Notes under the pieces: generated by a model
Seen by the model: the letters and a program-made list of their open reading frames with translations, nothing else
Databases searched by the model: none
What the model was told of the DNA's origin: nothing
Source of the DNA: Dermanyssus gallinae
Lineage: Eukaryota; Arthropoda; Arachnida; Mesostigmata; Dermanyssidae
Reading direction: 5' to 3'
Length of the DNA stretch: 64,000 nucleotides
Assembly (NCBI GenBank): GCA_003439945.1
Contig: QVRM01002399.1
Location: 62,001-126,000 of the forward strand
Program-made: the position numbers and the translations under genes
Shown here: piece after piece, positions 12,890-25,325 of the stretch
Layout of the letters: every line of letters begins with the position of its first letter
Numbering within the stretch: position 1 is the first letter of the stretch

Positions 12890-13059
12890 CGGGCTGACCC
12901 TCAGCCAAGATTTAACGTCCACGGAACTGTTTTTCACATTGCCTCATAGACGGACCCCCATAAATAAAAATGTGCAACGGTGGGGTTCGAACCCGCGCAC
13001 CTATGTGTCTCCTCCGGTTGCGAGGCGGAGACTCAATCCACCACGCCACCGGGCTCGAC
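12890..13059 (-). mobile_element. tRNA-derived SINE, copy 1
   Basis: This is one of six related copies in the window. On the minus strand the order is: a tRNA-like head starting GTCGAGCCCGGTGGCG, a B box (GGTTCGAACCC) at about 12984-12994, a body region ATTTATGGGGGTCCGTC, and a tail with a perfect GGCTGA-GGG-TCAGCC hairpin ending CCCGAAAA. SINEs are transcribed by RNA polymerase III from the tRNA-like head and copied by a partner LINE's enzyme. This copy is flanked on both sides by (TA)n arrays (about 12857-12880 and 13060-13103), so its target duplication cannot be separated from the array. Confidence 0.88.
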
Positions 13060-13103
13060 TATATATATATATATATATATATATATCTATATATATATAT
13101 ATA
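13060..13103. repeat. (TA)n microsatellite abutting SINE copy 1
   Basis: An almost pure (TA)n run that begins at the base after the SINE head. A matching array lies at the other end of the SINE at about 12857-12880. Confidence 0.9.
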
Positions 13104-14160
13104 CAGCAACAGAGTTTTTAATGCGCTTAATGCGCTTTTACGGCGTACATAACCGCAACAACAATAACAATAGCAACGACAGTTACAATGATGTGGCACG
13201 CTACAACACGTCTGGAGCACGTTTGTTCCTTACGAGTATCACCAGTGTCACTGGTGCTGCTGCTGCTGCTGGATGTATCTTTATTGTTGTCATCGCAGAT
13301 GGTCGTCGTTGATGCTGACGCCGATGGTGATGTTGTTGTCCATCTGCGACGGTTCTTAACAATGACCGGCTTGCACCGTGCACGTTTTGATGACAGCTAC
13401 GCACGTCAGTTAAACAAGCGGCTAAGTGGGAGAGCAGGGCGGGCCTTCGTTCCTTACGCCTTCCCTCTATCAGTCTAGTCAATCGTTGTTACTCAATCAA
13501 TGCCGAATCCAAACGAAAAGTCTAGTCATGTGCTATGCACATGGTCTAGTCATCAAAAAGAACTATGCGTCATGCGCTATGCACAATGCAGAAAAATCCA
13601 CCAGCAACATTAAGAGAATAAAATAGAGATAGTAAGGAATAAAAACGAGGACGAGATTGAAAAATCGACCCCAAAGTGAGAAAGCGTCACTGTACGCAGT
13701 TCAGCTGCTGCTGTTGTTGCTGCTGCTGCTGCAGCAACGCATGATTGAAGAGCCACTGCAAAGGGGCACATAATTTTTCTCTCGACTCGGCGAGTGTCAA
13801 TGAAACTAGCTGGATGTTAGCACCAACCAACTTAGTAATTAGAAACAATCGCTCTGCCCGCCGACTTGACCTCTGCTCTCCAGAAGAGGCTGAAGAAACT
13901 GAACAGAGCAACCAATGAACGTCGTGGCGCGTTATTGGTGGCGTTATGGCGCAACTGATCGCCTCGCCGCTATCACCACCATCATCACGACCTCTCGGCC
14001 TTTTTGTGGCTGTTGTTGCTGTTTCTCGTATTGTTTTTGCTGTTTTCGCTCATGCCACTGCTGTTGCTGTAGCTGCTGGTACTTTTGTTGCTTACGCGAA
14101 ACGCAGAAAGAAAAGATTGCCGTCTACCGGACGCGTATTGAACCTTCGCAACTGACTCCT
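13104..14160. repeat. right shoulder of low-complexity island 4
   Basis: AAC/AAT triplets lie at 13155-13180, (GCT)n at 13255-13273, GCTGCTGTTGTT units at 13705-13735, and TGT/TGC triplets at 14010-14085. The sequence between them has no recognised gene. Confidence 0.45.
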
Positions 14161-15060
14161 CACAATGTCAATGAGATAAGTGAATAGACGGTTTCACGAC
14201 AAAACAAACATAAAGCAAACACTGTGAATGAATACTGAATGATCTTTATGATCGTGTGATGATTACCACGATTCATAACACCAAAGCAGCAACAACAAAA
14301 ACAACAACAATACATAAAGATATACATATCGTTGTCATAAAAGAGTGATTTTGTGGCGGTGGTCGAACTGCAAGGGGGTAATACAGTGACGAACAACTGG
14401 CATACTGCAGAATGCCTTCTAAAAGTTTTCAATACGCTCACCAGGTAGATCTCTAAAACGTCGTAAGAAAGGGGCCTAAAACATTAAAATACTTTTTGCC
14501 GCATCTGGAGTCGCGCTCGTGAAGCACTTAGCTTGCTCACCTCTCCTGGCACCGTGCAATTTCTTCCTCTTTCCCAAAATTAAAATAAATTGAGATTGGT
14601 GTTTTGGCGTGTTTCGATGCATATATCCACCGCCTCAACTAATTTATAGAAACTAGTAGAAAGTACGTTGAAGTCAAAATCTTGACTTACATTTAAAAAA
14701 AATAAAAAAATATCAATGATCTATCATAAACATTGCAAACACTTTGACAGGTTCCCATGCATATATATATATAGGTTGATATCGTTTAAATCATGAAACT
14801 GGTACCACGGTTACGAAGTCGCCAGCACCGAAATGTATTCTCGTCTGTTTTATGTTCTACTACAGCAAAATACTATAAACGCATTTCTTCAAGATCTTAA
14901 AACGCTTGCTCGTTTTGTAGTGAAAACGCACAATTATAAACCATTGATTAAATTTTTAGCGGTTTATTGCTAGCAGATGAGAAGTGAATCATAGCCCCCG
15001 ACTAAAGCACCAAGTATCTTTTGGATCAGCTATGTAAATCGACTGATGATGTCAGCGTGA
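14161..15060. other. unassigned sequence
   Basis: An AT-richer stretch with CAA triplets near 14285-14310 and a short (TA)n at 14759-14774. No gene or transposon is recognised. Confidence 0.35.
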
Positions 15061-15069
15061 GGACAACCG

Positions 15070-15303
15070 CGCACCTAGTTACCTCCTGCGGCGCATCGCC
15101 ATGCCCGGGTCGATCGCTTCCGTTAGAATGGCCGTATTCTTGCGTACCCACTTTGGATCCGTTGAGAAGATGTCGTCACTCAGTGTCACCGTTAAGTGGC
15201 TACCAATAACTCTTCATAGGTGGAAAAAGGCACCGTTGAGCTGCTCGTCAAGAGCTCGGTACACAGCGGCGAAAAAAATGCCCGTGCCAGCAGGGCCTCA
15301 TCA
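15070..15303 (-). pseudogene. coding-like fragment of unknown family, frameshifted or stopped
   Basis: Read from about 15300 down to 15078 on the minus strand, one frame gives a protein-like stretch: a piece containing ALDEQLNGAFFHL, then an in-frame TGA, then a run of over 40 residues containing DDIFSTDPKWVRKN and LTEAIDPGMAMR, ending at a TAA. Residue content is ordinary and not repeat-driven, unlike most frames here. There is a faint resemblance to C-terminal parts of short-chain dehydrogenases, which I would not defend. It may be a decayed host gene or a retroposed fragment. No splice sites were convincing. Confidence 0.3.
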
Positions 15304-15729
15304 GCGTACGCTTCATACGTACATTCAAAAAAATACCATCGTATATAAACAACCGAAAAAAAGAAATGCGATAGCTTTAGGCATACGTTAGATATAATCA
15401 AGGCATGCGTCGCAAAATACGAATGTTTGTGTGAAAGCAGTGTTACATGCATTTATTATTCGTGGCTAGTCTCCCTTCAGGAAATGCCTAGTTAACCACC
15501 TTTAGAAGAAAGACGAGGTTAAGCATAGTTTTAAAAAAAACTGAATCAAATGGAAAACAGGTATCGTAAACGTCTATACCCTTCGCTCTCAGTAAATGAA
15601 TTGTAAGCGAATGCTTGTGGTAGTTGTTCAACTGAATACAACCCATAAAATGCATAAATTTGAATGTTTCATTAAATACGCAATTTCCCTTTTCGCAGCC
15701 TTACAATATGTGCAGTATTGTCTTTACTT
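15304..15729. other. unassigned sequence
   Basis: Nothing is recognised between the coding-like fragment and SINE copy 2. Confidence 0.3.
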
Positions 15730-15745
15730 TGTATACATACTTTAT

Positions 15746-15922
15746 GTTGAGCCCGGTGGCGTGGTGCATTCCGCCTGCGCCTCGCGACCGGAGAAGACAC
15801 ATAAGTGCGCGAGTTCAAACCCCACCGTTGCACATTTGTATTTATGGGGGTCCGTCTGTGAAGCATTGCGAAAAGCAGTTCCGTGGACGTTAAATCTTGG
15901 TTGAGGTTCAGCCCGAAAGGTA
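15746..15922 (+). mobile_element. tRNA-derived SINE, copy 2
   Basis: Plus-strand copy of the same family. It has head GAGCCCGGTGGCGTGG at 15749, a decayed B box (AGTTCAAACCCC near 15808), the body motif ATTTATGGGGGTCCGTC near 15839, and a tail hairpin GGTTGA-GGT-TCAGCC in which one pair is now G-U. Target-site duplications of 16 bases flank it: TGTATACATACTTTAT at 15730-15745 and TGTATACATAATTTAT at 15923-15938 (15 of 16 match). These prove insertion as a unit. Confidence 0.92.
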
Positions 15923-15938
15923 TGTATACATAATTTAT

Positions 15939-16797
15939 AAAGTACACTGAATCTACACATTGACGAAAACGTTTACGACCTTAGAGTTATTTCATATAAA
16001 CACCTTTGTATAGTCGGGTTTTTTTTTGGAGTACCCTGGAGGACGCGGCAAACATAGGTTTCATGCCAGTTTTTATCATCGCTCAAAATCGCTCGCTTCC
16101 ACAGTTATATCTCCCCTTAAACAAACTCAACAAAAAGATTTTGGTCTTGCAATGTATCTAGCGATTATTTTTGTCTATGATCACTAGACATAATACGTAC
16201 TGTCGACGATGAGCTTTATTTATCACTACCTTGTTACTATTAATATTGTTATTGCTTAGGGTATTACTTGTCGCCAAGATTTTAGTCCTCGTCACGATTA
16301 AAATACACACTAAATCTCAGAGAAGGCGCGGTGCCGCGCCCGCCCGAGTCTGCTGCCCGCTGGGACATAGTGCGTTGGCCGGGTCGTGCCGGCAGGATTT
16401 GGCATGAATGATCCAGTGCGTTGTGCGTAGAGCTGTCTGCATTCGCGACGCAACGTTGCGGCTCGTATCAGCTTGGATCATCGCATGCGAATGTTCGTCA
16501 TCTCCTAACGAGCAACGTTTGTTTGATATCAAAGCTTCTACGGTCGTAGTTATAGCATGATAGCAGAGGTAGCCTGCCGGTAGATTGCCGTCGAAATCGC
16601 ACTGCCTGTTATTCATTGCTGCCATTGCCATATGCACGGTCGATGACGGACGTCCTGTGCTGTGACTTATAAAGATTGTCTTATAGACGCTTCTCCTTGG
16701 TCTACGTTTACATGCTACATAACGTAGGGTTAGGGATCCATTCAAAGTGCCCTAAACCACTTTATTGACAGAATAACAGAAACATACATGATATGAC
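15939..16797. other. unassigned sequence
   Basis: A 142-codon frame on the minus strand (16745-16317) is open but shows no recognised motif. I do not call it a gene. The rest holds nothing recognisable. Confidence 0.3.
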
Positions 16798-16827
16798 ACC
16801 TGTGCAGTGGCATTAGATTAAGCCTTT

Positions 16828-16995
16828 CGGGCGGACTCCAGCCAAGATTTTACGCCTACGGGACTGTTCTACATATTGCTTCATAGACGGGCCCCCCTAA
16901 ATACGAATGTGCAACGGTGGGGCTCGAACCCGCGCACCTGTGTTTCTCCTCCGGTCGCGAGGCGCAGGCGAATGCACCACGGCTCCGGACTCGAC
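16828..16995 (-). mobile_element. tRNA-derived SINE, copy 3
   Basis: Minus-strand copy with an intact B box (GGTTCGAGCCC at about 16919-16929) and the usual body. The tail hairpin has decayed (stem bases changed at 16829-16845). Target duplications are ACCTGTGCAGTGGCAT at 16798-16813 and ACCCGTGTAGTGGCAT at 16994-17009 (14 of 16 match), overlapping the last head bases. A short extra tail (16814-16827) lies between the hairpin and the left duplication. Confidence 0.9.
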
Positions 16996-17009
16996 CCGTG
17001 TAGTGGCAT

Positions 17010-18900
17010 AGAAATGATAAGCTATTTTCAGATACGATTGATATTGCAGAGCTTGCGCACCAATGTACCGAGTGCCGGCCTGTAAAGATAATTATGGCGC
17101 TAATTTCAAGCAAACCTACACCCGTCGACAAAGGTGCAACGAAAATCGCCGAGCGTCGGCCGACACTAAGAAGCACAACATTGCCGTAGTTGTCAATTTA
17201 CGTGGCTGAACATTGTTCAGCCAGGAACAAATGCAACTATTTGCTGTAGGCGGGGTATGCAGTATATTGAGATATAAAGTACTTTAGCGTTAGTTTGTCT
17301 GGCCGTTTTAAATCTAACGTTGCGTTTGTTACTCAGTAGGAGTATTGAAGCTGAGTCTTTTATTGGCATCTCGTCAATGTACCTGCTAAACAAAAGCGTG
17401 GATAACTCTGAAGCATGTACTGGGATTGACTAGACCGAGTGACCATCACTTAAATTTCATGCACTGATTCGCTGCGTGTAAGTTTGCTCTACTGAAACGC
17501 AAACCCTTTGAACGGTTTGTCCGATAATGCCTGTGAGTCTGTTCTCTTCACACTGTTTCGGGCACATATTGCGGACAAAACGCAGACGTTCCTAGAAATT
17601 CTCCAGGGTCAGCAACACTTAAAACACATTAGGAGTAGGAGGCTGTATCCAGGTATGCAACCCAACGCAGTCAGAATTAAAAAAAGAAATCGCGATTTTT
17701 TTGTTGTGGTGGTAACGAATCTCCTAATTTAAAACCATTGTTGTTGCATTTTTTATGAGCCGCCTATACAAAAAAAACCGTCTTGCTTTGCTAGGTTATT
17801 GTTGAGCATGTAATGCATAGTAGCTTCGTTGTATACAACGAGGTTTTCATGCATTACACGTTATTCGCATTAATACGCCACCTTCACACAACTAGCCTCG
17901 GCATCCCTGCAGTCATTGCATTAAGTGACTGATGAGCTAAGTCACATTGGTAATTGCTGTAGCACTGCTAAAGTCCAAAAATGGAGCAGATTACGAGTGG
18001 TTATGCAAATGAAAGTACCAAATACGCGTATCATTTGATACGGCCTGTATTATTCCTCTTTAATGAAATAAATCCAATACGCAAGAATTGTAGGTATCAT
18101 ATTGATTGAAGTCAAATATGTTGCACAGAACAGCTGGAGTTTGTCTACTTCCATTAGAAAGCATTATTTACATTCCAGATGCGTAAGAACGGCACATAAT
18201 CACATAGAATGCAATCGCATGTTGGATTCAAATTGCCGCGGTAGACCGCGAGTATATCATATCGATGATGTTGGCGACTTCCATTTGAAGCTTTAGCGGT
18301 GCACAACAAGTATATGGAGGGCGTTGCAGTGTTTGGCGACGTGTGTCGATCGAACTTGCTTTTCTCAATAGGCTTGTCGTCCTGATTGACCGTTTACTCA
18401 GTCGTGTTTGTCAGACAGTCATTTATCCGTGTAAAATATCTCCTCTATTCGACACAGCTACGAAGATGGACTCTACTCCACAATATGTTTTACACACTTA
18501 CAAGTACACAGACATCTCTACGTATACTTACATACATACATGTATGTATGTATGTATACACGTGTATAGAGGCGTGGTTTGGGTAGAAATGACTTGTCCA
18601 TCGGACCCGGACATGGGTTGGTCATCTGGTCGCCGACTATCCTGAGATGACAACTTGGGCAAAGGAACATTGTTTCACCGTACACGGACCGATATGGACC
18701 TCTGCGCCCTCATTCTACGCGGATACCGTATCGGTAACAAGTCATTATTTGAGCTCGCACCGATTTTGTCCGCCTCATTCCATTTCGTCCGTAATACTTA
18801 ACACTATTTTTTGTTGATAAGTTCGGCTTAGGTTATCTTTTCGCTCGGCATGTTTCTAGTCTACACTAAAACGTTGCTCTACAGTCTTGTTGGACTGCTG
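17010..18900. other. unassigned sequence with one foldback
   Basis: No gene or named transposon is recognised. The stretch contains the foldback at 17809-17858 and a (TACA)/(TATG)n microsatellite near 18525-18558. Small open frames carry no motifs. Confidence 0.35.
17809..17858. repeat. foldback with palindromic centre
   Basis: Two 25-base arms meet with almost no loop. The outer ten bases pair perfectly (TGTAATGCAT with ATGCATTACA), about five central positions mispair, and the inner part around CGTTGTATACAACG is a perfect palindrome. The size is near the low end for a microRNA precursor, but the loop is too small for a typical one. It could equally be a cruciform-prone remnant. Confidence 0.6.
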
Positions 18901-18929
18901 AAGCCAGGCGCTTTGGTTATGATATAGGG

Positions 18930-19520
18930 TTTTGTTGTTTTTGCTGTTGTTATTGTTGTTGTTGTTGTTATTCTGACGGCTGTTGTTGTTCTGTCTGTTG
19001 TGCTATTGTATGGGTTGTTGTTATTCGGAAGGTGTTCGCTGTAATACAGAACGGTGAACGAACGGCTCCCGAGTGGTTGGCCCGCTCTTGATTTAGTGTC
19101 GTCGTTAGTTGGACGTCCACCACTGCAGCCTTCGCTTCGGACGGTGGTGACCGGCTTTAGGGTAGCTCGGGAGCGGCAATATGAACAACAACAACAACAA
19201 CAACAGCAGCAGCAACAATAACAACCACAACAACAAGAGCAACAAACGCGCGGCGAGCCATCGGCAGAAGGGCCTCCCACACGATATCTTGCCGTCTGTA
19301 CGCGCTTTCTTCAGGCTTATTCTTGTCATCAACGCTAGACGCACAGCAGAAAAAGAAAAGGAGACCTCCTTCATACCGCTGCCCGCTCGTTCGTTCGACA
19401 CGATATTGTTAGTTCTTCGCTTGTTCGTTGGTTTGCTCGGACGCCCGGTTACAACAAGACGTCTTCGCTAGCAAGCCTGCAGCAGCAGCAGCAACAGCAA
19501 CAGCAGCGGCAGCAAGCCTG
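18930..19520. repeat. low-complexity island 5
   Basis: GTT triplets occur at 18935-18972, ACA/GCA triplets at 19180-19240, and (CAG)n-type units at 19480-19515. Frames on both strands are Asn-, Cys- or Leu-biased. No gene is supported. Confidence 0.5.
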
Positions 19521-21714
19521 GCGGTCGGACCGGAATGACACCGACACACAGAACATGTCCAACAGACGGCTTCGACTCGACATTCATTCGTTAGTCGGTC
19601 GAAATGTCCTCTTCTGATTTGATTACGTTCTTACGTAACTCGTAGATAATAATGGTGCATGTATGGCGGAATAACAATCAAGTCTACAATTTGTCAGTGG
19701 TGGTCATCGAAAAATCAGAGTCAGACACACAAATGTGTGGAGCAAATTGTCATCTTACGCTCACATATACACGCTCTTTCACTGGAGTATTGTCGACTTT
19801 TGCTGCAAAATAAAGTAAATGATAGAAGCCGCAGTTTTCACATCAGCAGCAGCAGCAGCTGTTGCCTACAGTACGGGTCGACTATTTTGTAGCTTTGCAG
19901 TTCCAAACAGATTAGATGCCTGCTTAAGTGAGTGGACAAATATGAGTTCGTGAGACGCTGGGATATATGCTTGCACAGACTTTACACTCGTTATGACACG
20001 ATGCAACAAATTACATCTAAAATCTGACTCTTTTCGGGAGCGTCTAGTGCGGGAACTTCGAGCCTCTAATAGTGCAGATGTAAATCATATCTAGACTACT
20101 AAGTGTGGAGCGTTATTAAACGAGTCAGTAACAAATCTAGACATGGATATATGACATCGCTCCGGGAAGTGTTACAAAGAAAACGTTTCGGAGCCTGAAT
20201 CGAGGCAGTCGTCGAGTCCAATAGATGTTACATTCATTGGCCGGATTCAGAAAGTTCTCCTCTACTAACACGCGAAACGTATTTTTTTCTACGCCCACTT
20301 CAATACACTTTTTGAAAAGAATTGAAGTAAGTAATAAGTTATGAGTCGCCAAGTACCGGCAACACCGCTCTCCGATTCCACAAAAGTATCACGATTAGTA
20401 GTAGCAAGTCACGATATTTATCTGTGCAAAGTTAATATTCTGAATTCTGCAGACAGAACTGTGGCAGACATTCCAACACCTGTTAACAACGGATATTCGT
20501 TTAATTACCGTAAACCGCCATGAAGAAAAACATTTATCGATTGTGTCTTAATTTCTAAATTTACATAGCACTCTAAGTAGCAAAGAACTTTTATTTTTGT
20601 ACAGCAAACAAGCTTTATACAATTGTGTGCTTGCTATACAAACAAAAAACTAGTGAAGGCTTTTGACTAACGTAACTAAAACACTTTGGTACAGATGTAG
20701 TCCGCCGTAAACATAATAGCGAATACCGCAGTTCATTTCATATTTTTTTTTGGCAATCACGATTAAAAATGCATCTACGTGAATTCGTGCAGTCCTGCCT
20801 ACTATCTTGAAGTTCTCAGCAAATAACAGATGAAGTACATCTCTGAATGGAGGTAGCCGTGGTCTGCGCCCCTCAAACGCACGAAAAAGCCCAAGCGATG
20901 TAACCCAAAACAACAGAGTATAATACGATACAATGCGCGAATAAAAAGTGTCGTGGAACACCTCTCCTTTTCGAAGCAGTCTCCTAGGAGTTAGACATCA
21001 GAGAAGGCTTTATAAGGCAGTCGTAATTATTTAAATATAGTTGCTAAGCTATGACAAGAAGCGCTAACCCGCCACATCTTAAGGCATACACAACTCAGAT
21101 GACTTATGTAAATCGTCGAGTTTCAAAGTCTCCAAAATTACTTTGCCTTTCTGCTCGGCGAAACTGGCTGGTTGTTTCGTAATAAAATAGGTGATACTAA
21201 GTGTCTGAGTGATACAGTACGTCGCACCAACGGCATCGTTACAAGAAAACGGTATGCAACAACTCTCCTTAGCTCAACCAACGCGACCATTCTGCTGATT
21301 AATCCATTGATTGCCGATCGCAAACCGGCTGTCAGTCGTTCCACGGAGGACAGCCATTGAGGTAACTGGTCTGCAAATAAGGTGTAAATAAATCAACCAA
21401 TGGAAACGTAGGGCTAATCAGCTTAGTGTACTCACTGTTTGAATAAAGTGCAGATTTAACAACTAGTGCCATTAAATAACTAGTTGTGGCAGTAATAGTA
21501 GTATTGCTATTTATACCACCCTTTTCCGTAAGAATGCGATTGATGCCGAATGATGAAGAATGCCGTTGAGTGCGGCCGGTACCACAAACGCAAACAACGA
21601 CTACAATAGGCAAACGTCTTTGACTTATATATATATATATATATGAACTTGTGAAGTCAAAGATGATGATATCTTAGATGAAGCTTACATACGCACGCAT
21701 CTATAACATATCTG

Positions 21715-21751
<37 letters not shown>

Positions 21752-22080
21752 TTGTGTGTGTGTGTTTGCCTGTGGATATTATAATAAATGAAGCGAGTAA
21801 CTTTATCTGGATTACAGTCACTTTGTATCCGTCACTACATGTGCGTGTGACATTTCGTGTAGAAACAGTATTCGTACGCGCGTAATTCATGACAAAAAGC
21901 CATAGAGGCGGCCAAAGGAAATGGAGAGAAAATCGGGAAGAAAGACAGAGAAGAATAGAGCATAAAATTAAAAATCCGAGGAACGCAAGATTGAAGCTCG
22001 TAAGCGGGCCTGGCTGACTGACTGGGGGTTGCCGGAGGGGGTAGTGGACGCGTGAAGGCGGCCCAAGCGATTCGACGCCA
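19521..22080. other. unassigned sequence with (TA)n arrays
   Basis: No gene or transposon is recognised. (CAG)n lies at 19842-19861, (TA)n at 21626-21644 and 21718-21750, and the second (TA)n is followed by (GT)n to about 21763. Short open frames have no motifs. Confidence 0.35.
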
Positions 22081-22099
22081 ATCGCCCAACGAAGTGCAC

Positions 22100-22760
22100 C
22101 GGCTCTGGCCGTGGCAATGAATGACGCGAGCGGCGCTCCTCAACAACAACAGCAACAACGACAACAACATCAGCAGCGTCAATAGCAGCAGCAGCGGCGG
22201 GAGCAGAAACAGCAGTTTCGGGCTGTTGTCGCTAGAGCCGCCATGTCCGCCATCGCCGCCGTCGGCTGAATGCCTCTTTTTCGAATGGCATCGAGGGCGC
22301 GCCGTGATATATGCTACCGGTATGACAGAGCCCGGAGCGGCGACCGAACATATAGTCAGGCAGGCAGACAGGCGGATCGATGCACGGAGAAACAAACTGG
22401 TCGATCAGGACGACGTCGACAATGAGGACGAGCATGAGGAGAAGAATCACAACAGCAACAACAACAACAACAACAGCAAAACCATGGCCGTTCTCCGAGC
22501 GCCGTACAAGAGCTCGTTTGTGCGTCGTGCGATGACCACGACCACTACGACGACAACGACCAGACGACGATGATCAGCGACCAAAGTCCAACGAAATGAT
22601 ACGCGATCATATGAGTCGTTGAAACAGTCATCACCACCACCACCACCACCGCCAGCAAATAGGCACAACTTCACAGCAGCAGCGGCGGCGGCGGCAACAA
22701 CAACAACAGCAACAACAACAACAACAACGAGAGCGACAGCGATAACAAACGCGTTCATAT
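22100..22760. repeat. low-complexity island 6
   Basis: CAA/CAG triplets lie at 22138-22215 and 22447-22480, CAC/ACG triplets at 22535-22570 and 22630-22655, and GCA/ACA at 22675-22735. A 150-codon plus-strand frame (22121-22573) has a middle section of ordinary composition between Asn-rich ends. It could be a translated exon, but there is no homology I recognise and no clear splice signals. Confidence 0.45.
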
Positions 22761-23047
22761 CGGACAAGTAACAACGCGGCAATTTGGCTGCCACTTTATT
22801 ACGGGGATCGTCGCTAATACGAGCGTCGCTTAAATCTAACAGGCTCGTCTTGTCTCGCGCGTATGACGCGTTGAGCTGCTGCAACCACACAACTGCCCTC
22901 TTAACAGTAATAGCCTCATACGTACCGATGATCATCTAATAGCTCCATCTCAGAGGCGCGACACATTACCGGCGTTCGTATGCATGACGTATGCTACTCC
23001 CCCGTGTAAGACAACTATGCCACTAATTGGAGCAGTCAGATCTACTT

Positions 23048-23084
<37 letters not shown>

Positions 23085-23470
23085 TATTTGCGTTTACAAA
23101 ATGTCCTATTAACAGTTGAACTACGGTTGGACAATGTTTACAGTTGAATAATGTTATGCTTTTTATGACGTCTGCACGTGTAGTGCTGTGTGTACGTTCA
23201 TCGGCTGCCAATAAGACAAACAAATGCACAAAATAAATCTGGTCTATAACATGGTAGATGTACAGTACACCTAAACTCACTCGGTAACTTTAGCAATCAT
23301 CATGTGCGCATGACAACGACAGCATTCGATATCGTATTGTAGCTGCAATTGCCATCCACGAAGTCCAAGTTGCCTGATCACATTTAGCATTTACCCAGCA
23401 CAAGCAACTGTATGAGGTAAAACTAGCGTTTCTAATGCGTGCGTTACTGTTGTCTAAATAGGCCTTTTTT
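22761..23470. other. unassigned sequence with a (TA)n array
   Basis: No gene is recognised. A pure (TA)n run lies at 23051-23082. Confidence 0.35.
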
Positions 23471-23471
23471 T

Positions 23472-23635
23472 CGGGCTGACATTCAGCCAAAATTTAACGT
23501 CAAAGGGACTGCTTTTCGCATTGCTTCATAGACGGATCCCCACAAATACGAATGTGCAACGGTGGGGCTCGAAACCGCGCACCTATGTGTCTCCTCCGGT
23601 CGCGAGGCGCAGACGAATGCACCACGCCACCGGGT
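23472..23635 (-). mobile_element. tRNA-derived SINE, copy 4
   Basis: Minus-strand copy with head, B-box region (GGTTTCGAGCCC), body and a tail whose GGCTGA/TCAGCC stem is intact while the loop has changed. The tail ends in a short A-run. Candidate target duplications are TTGTCTAAATAGGC at 23450-23463 and TTGTTTTAATAGGC at 23636-23649 (12 of 14 match). Confidence 0.9.
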
Positions 23636-23649
23636 TTGTTTTAATAGGC

Positions 23650-25040
23650 AACAGTTAGAATAGAACCAGGTGTTGTCCAATTCAGAATGAGACATGCCCA
23701 AATATCAAAGGCCGCCCCCGCCACGTCTCTAACGTCCCTCGCTATTAACATGAACCGATAGCCGCGACGTCACTGGCGTGCGTTTCGATTCGAATTCTCG
23801 TCGTTGTAAGAACCGCTTATCCGGTTGATGGAAAACAGACGAAAGCTCATTTTCACTAGAGCACCATTACCGATAAATCTAAGCCCAAGCTGATACGTCA
23901 TGTTCGGAGTATGAGCGAGGAACGGCATTTGTCCGTGCCGACCGCGCTGGACGGGCCTACGTCCAGATTGCAAATTTCGTTAGTGTCAATCTAAGGATAG
24001 TTCGGCGATTACACGCTTGCAGAAAAATAAAACCAGATTTAAATTCACGAGAGTACGCACAGCAAGGTCCTAAGAACTGATCGACACGAACACGCCCAAC
24101 TTCGACTTTTTAAGGATTCGTCTATCTCGATCAACAATTTTACGTGAGTTTAACATGACTATACCGACTATGTGCAGGTATCATACACGTACCGAGGCAA
24201 ACACTGTCTGAGGCCGCGAAAGCTAACAGACTTGCTCGAGGCCATTTGCTGCTCTCTTCAATCAAAATAGCATGAAGCAGTAGGTCGCTTTAGTTAATCC
24301 CTTGAGATCAAAACATTCCCCGCAAGTGCACAAATCAATCGTGGGAGCAACCGTTGGCTTGCCCACGATCTAGAAGATGTCTCCGTTGCAGGAGAAAGCT
24401 AATTCGTAGTCTGAGTGTGGTGTCCAGTAAAGGAGACGTGTCTTCGGAGAGGCGAAACTTTACTTGCGCAAAAAAAGTTTACTTGCGTGTTCTACAGACT
24501 GCGTGAAACCGTGAATACATGAAGTATTTATCTAAGGGACTACTATAAGACTTTCAGCAACATGGCGCTCCCTCTCACATTAGCCATTTAGTATAGGAGT
24601 GGCTATCGGAGCGAATAAACATATTTTCGGGCATGGACCTGTGGCCGCCGAACAGTCCCTTTGAATTCCTTGGCCTAATATGCATGGGGCGTGATTGAAT
24701 AAGGGCATTGGCATGTCCTAACATGCTAACCTAGGCTCTCTCACTGCCGCTATTAAGAAAGCGTTCAAGACTTTTATGTATGTAGTTTAGGCCACGAATT
24801 GAAAAGTGATCAGCGTGAGCAGAGAATAGATTTAATAAAAAAAAACACGTTTTTCAGGAGTTCTCTTGTCGACTTACGTAGAAAGTGTTATCTAAATGTC
24901 TCTGTGATAAAGTCCGTGCTAGTTAGGACGGTAGCCCTTTTCTTTATATCAAGCTTCTCTTCCATCAACGTATTCCCCGTAAGATAATTTCTTATTCCAG
25001 TCAGACAAGGCACGCTTATCTTTCATCCTTATTTCCGACC
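23650..25040. other. unassigned sequence
   Basis: No gene, array or transposon is recognised. The right end may contain further decayed LINE sequence leading into the endonuclease relic. Confidence 0.3.
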
Positions 25041-25325
25041 TCGCGAACTACTCAGTGAATATTCCTTCGAACTCCACCTTACAAGAATACAAGGACTTCC
25101 TGGAAGAACAAAACCTCAGCGTGAGTACCGCGATCACCGAAGGGCCATTGTGGGAGGAGATTTCGATGCGCCTTGCAGTCGTAAGAAATAACAAAGGTGA
25201 GATCTTCCTAGAATTGGTCACCCAAACAAGTCTACAGCTCATGAACTCTTTTGAGCGCATCTTAGATAGACGTAAACACAGATCAGCACTAGATTTAACG
25301 TTTTCATCAAAAAGAATAACTTATC
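25040..25325 (+). pseudogene. LINE ORF2 endonuclease (APE-type) relic
   Basis: Decayed N-terminal endonuclease domain of an R1/Jockey-like LINE; this domain nicks target DNA to prime reverse transcription. The pieces run in order with a frame change. First comes STLQEYKDFLEE near 25074-25109. Next, near 25147, is AIVGGDFDAP, equivalent to the GDFN-A core. Then follow GEIFLELVTQTSLQLMN and, near 25275-25302, RSALDLTFSS, equivalent to the S-x-L-D-L-T-x-S block. No RT follows directly, so this is a fragment. Confidence 0.65.

Noticed and set aside
15055..15115. Possible seventh SINE copy (GCGCACCTA..CCTCC..CGGG pattern)
   Set aside because: Only scattered short matches to the SINE head. The expected B box, body and tail are missing, and the same bases read as coding-like sequence on the minus strand.
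16317..16745. 142-codon minus-strand frame
   Set aside because: No recognisable motif, no splice or start context, and no supporting neighbour. The length is possible by chance in 64 kb.
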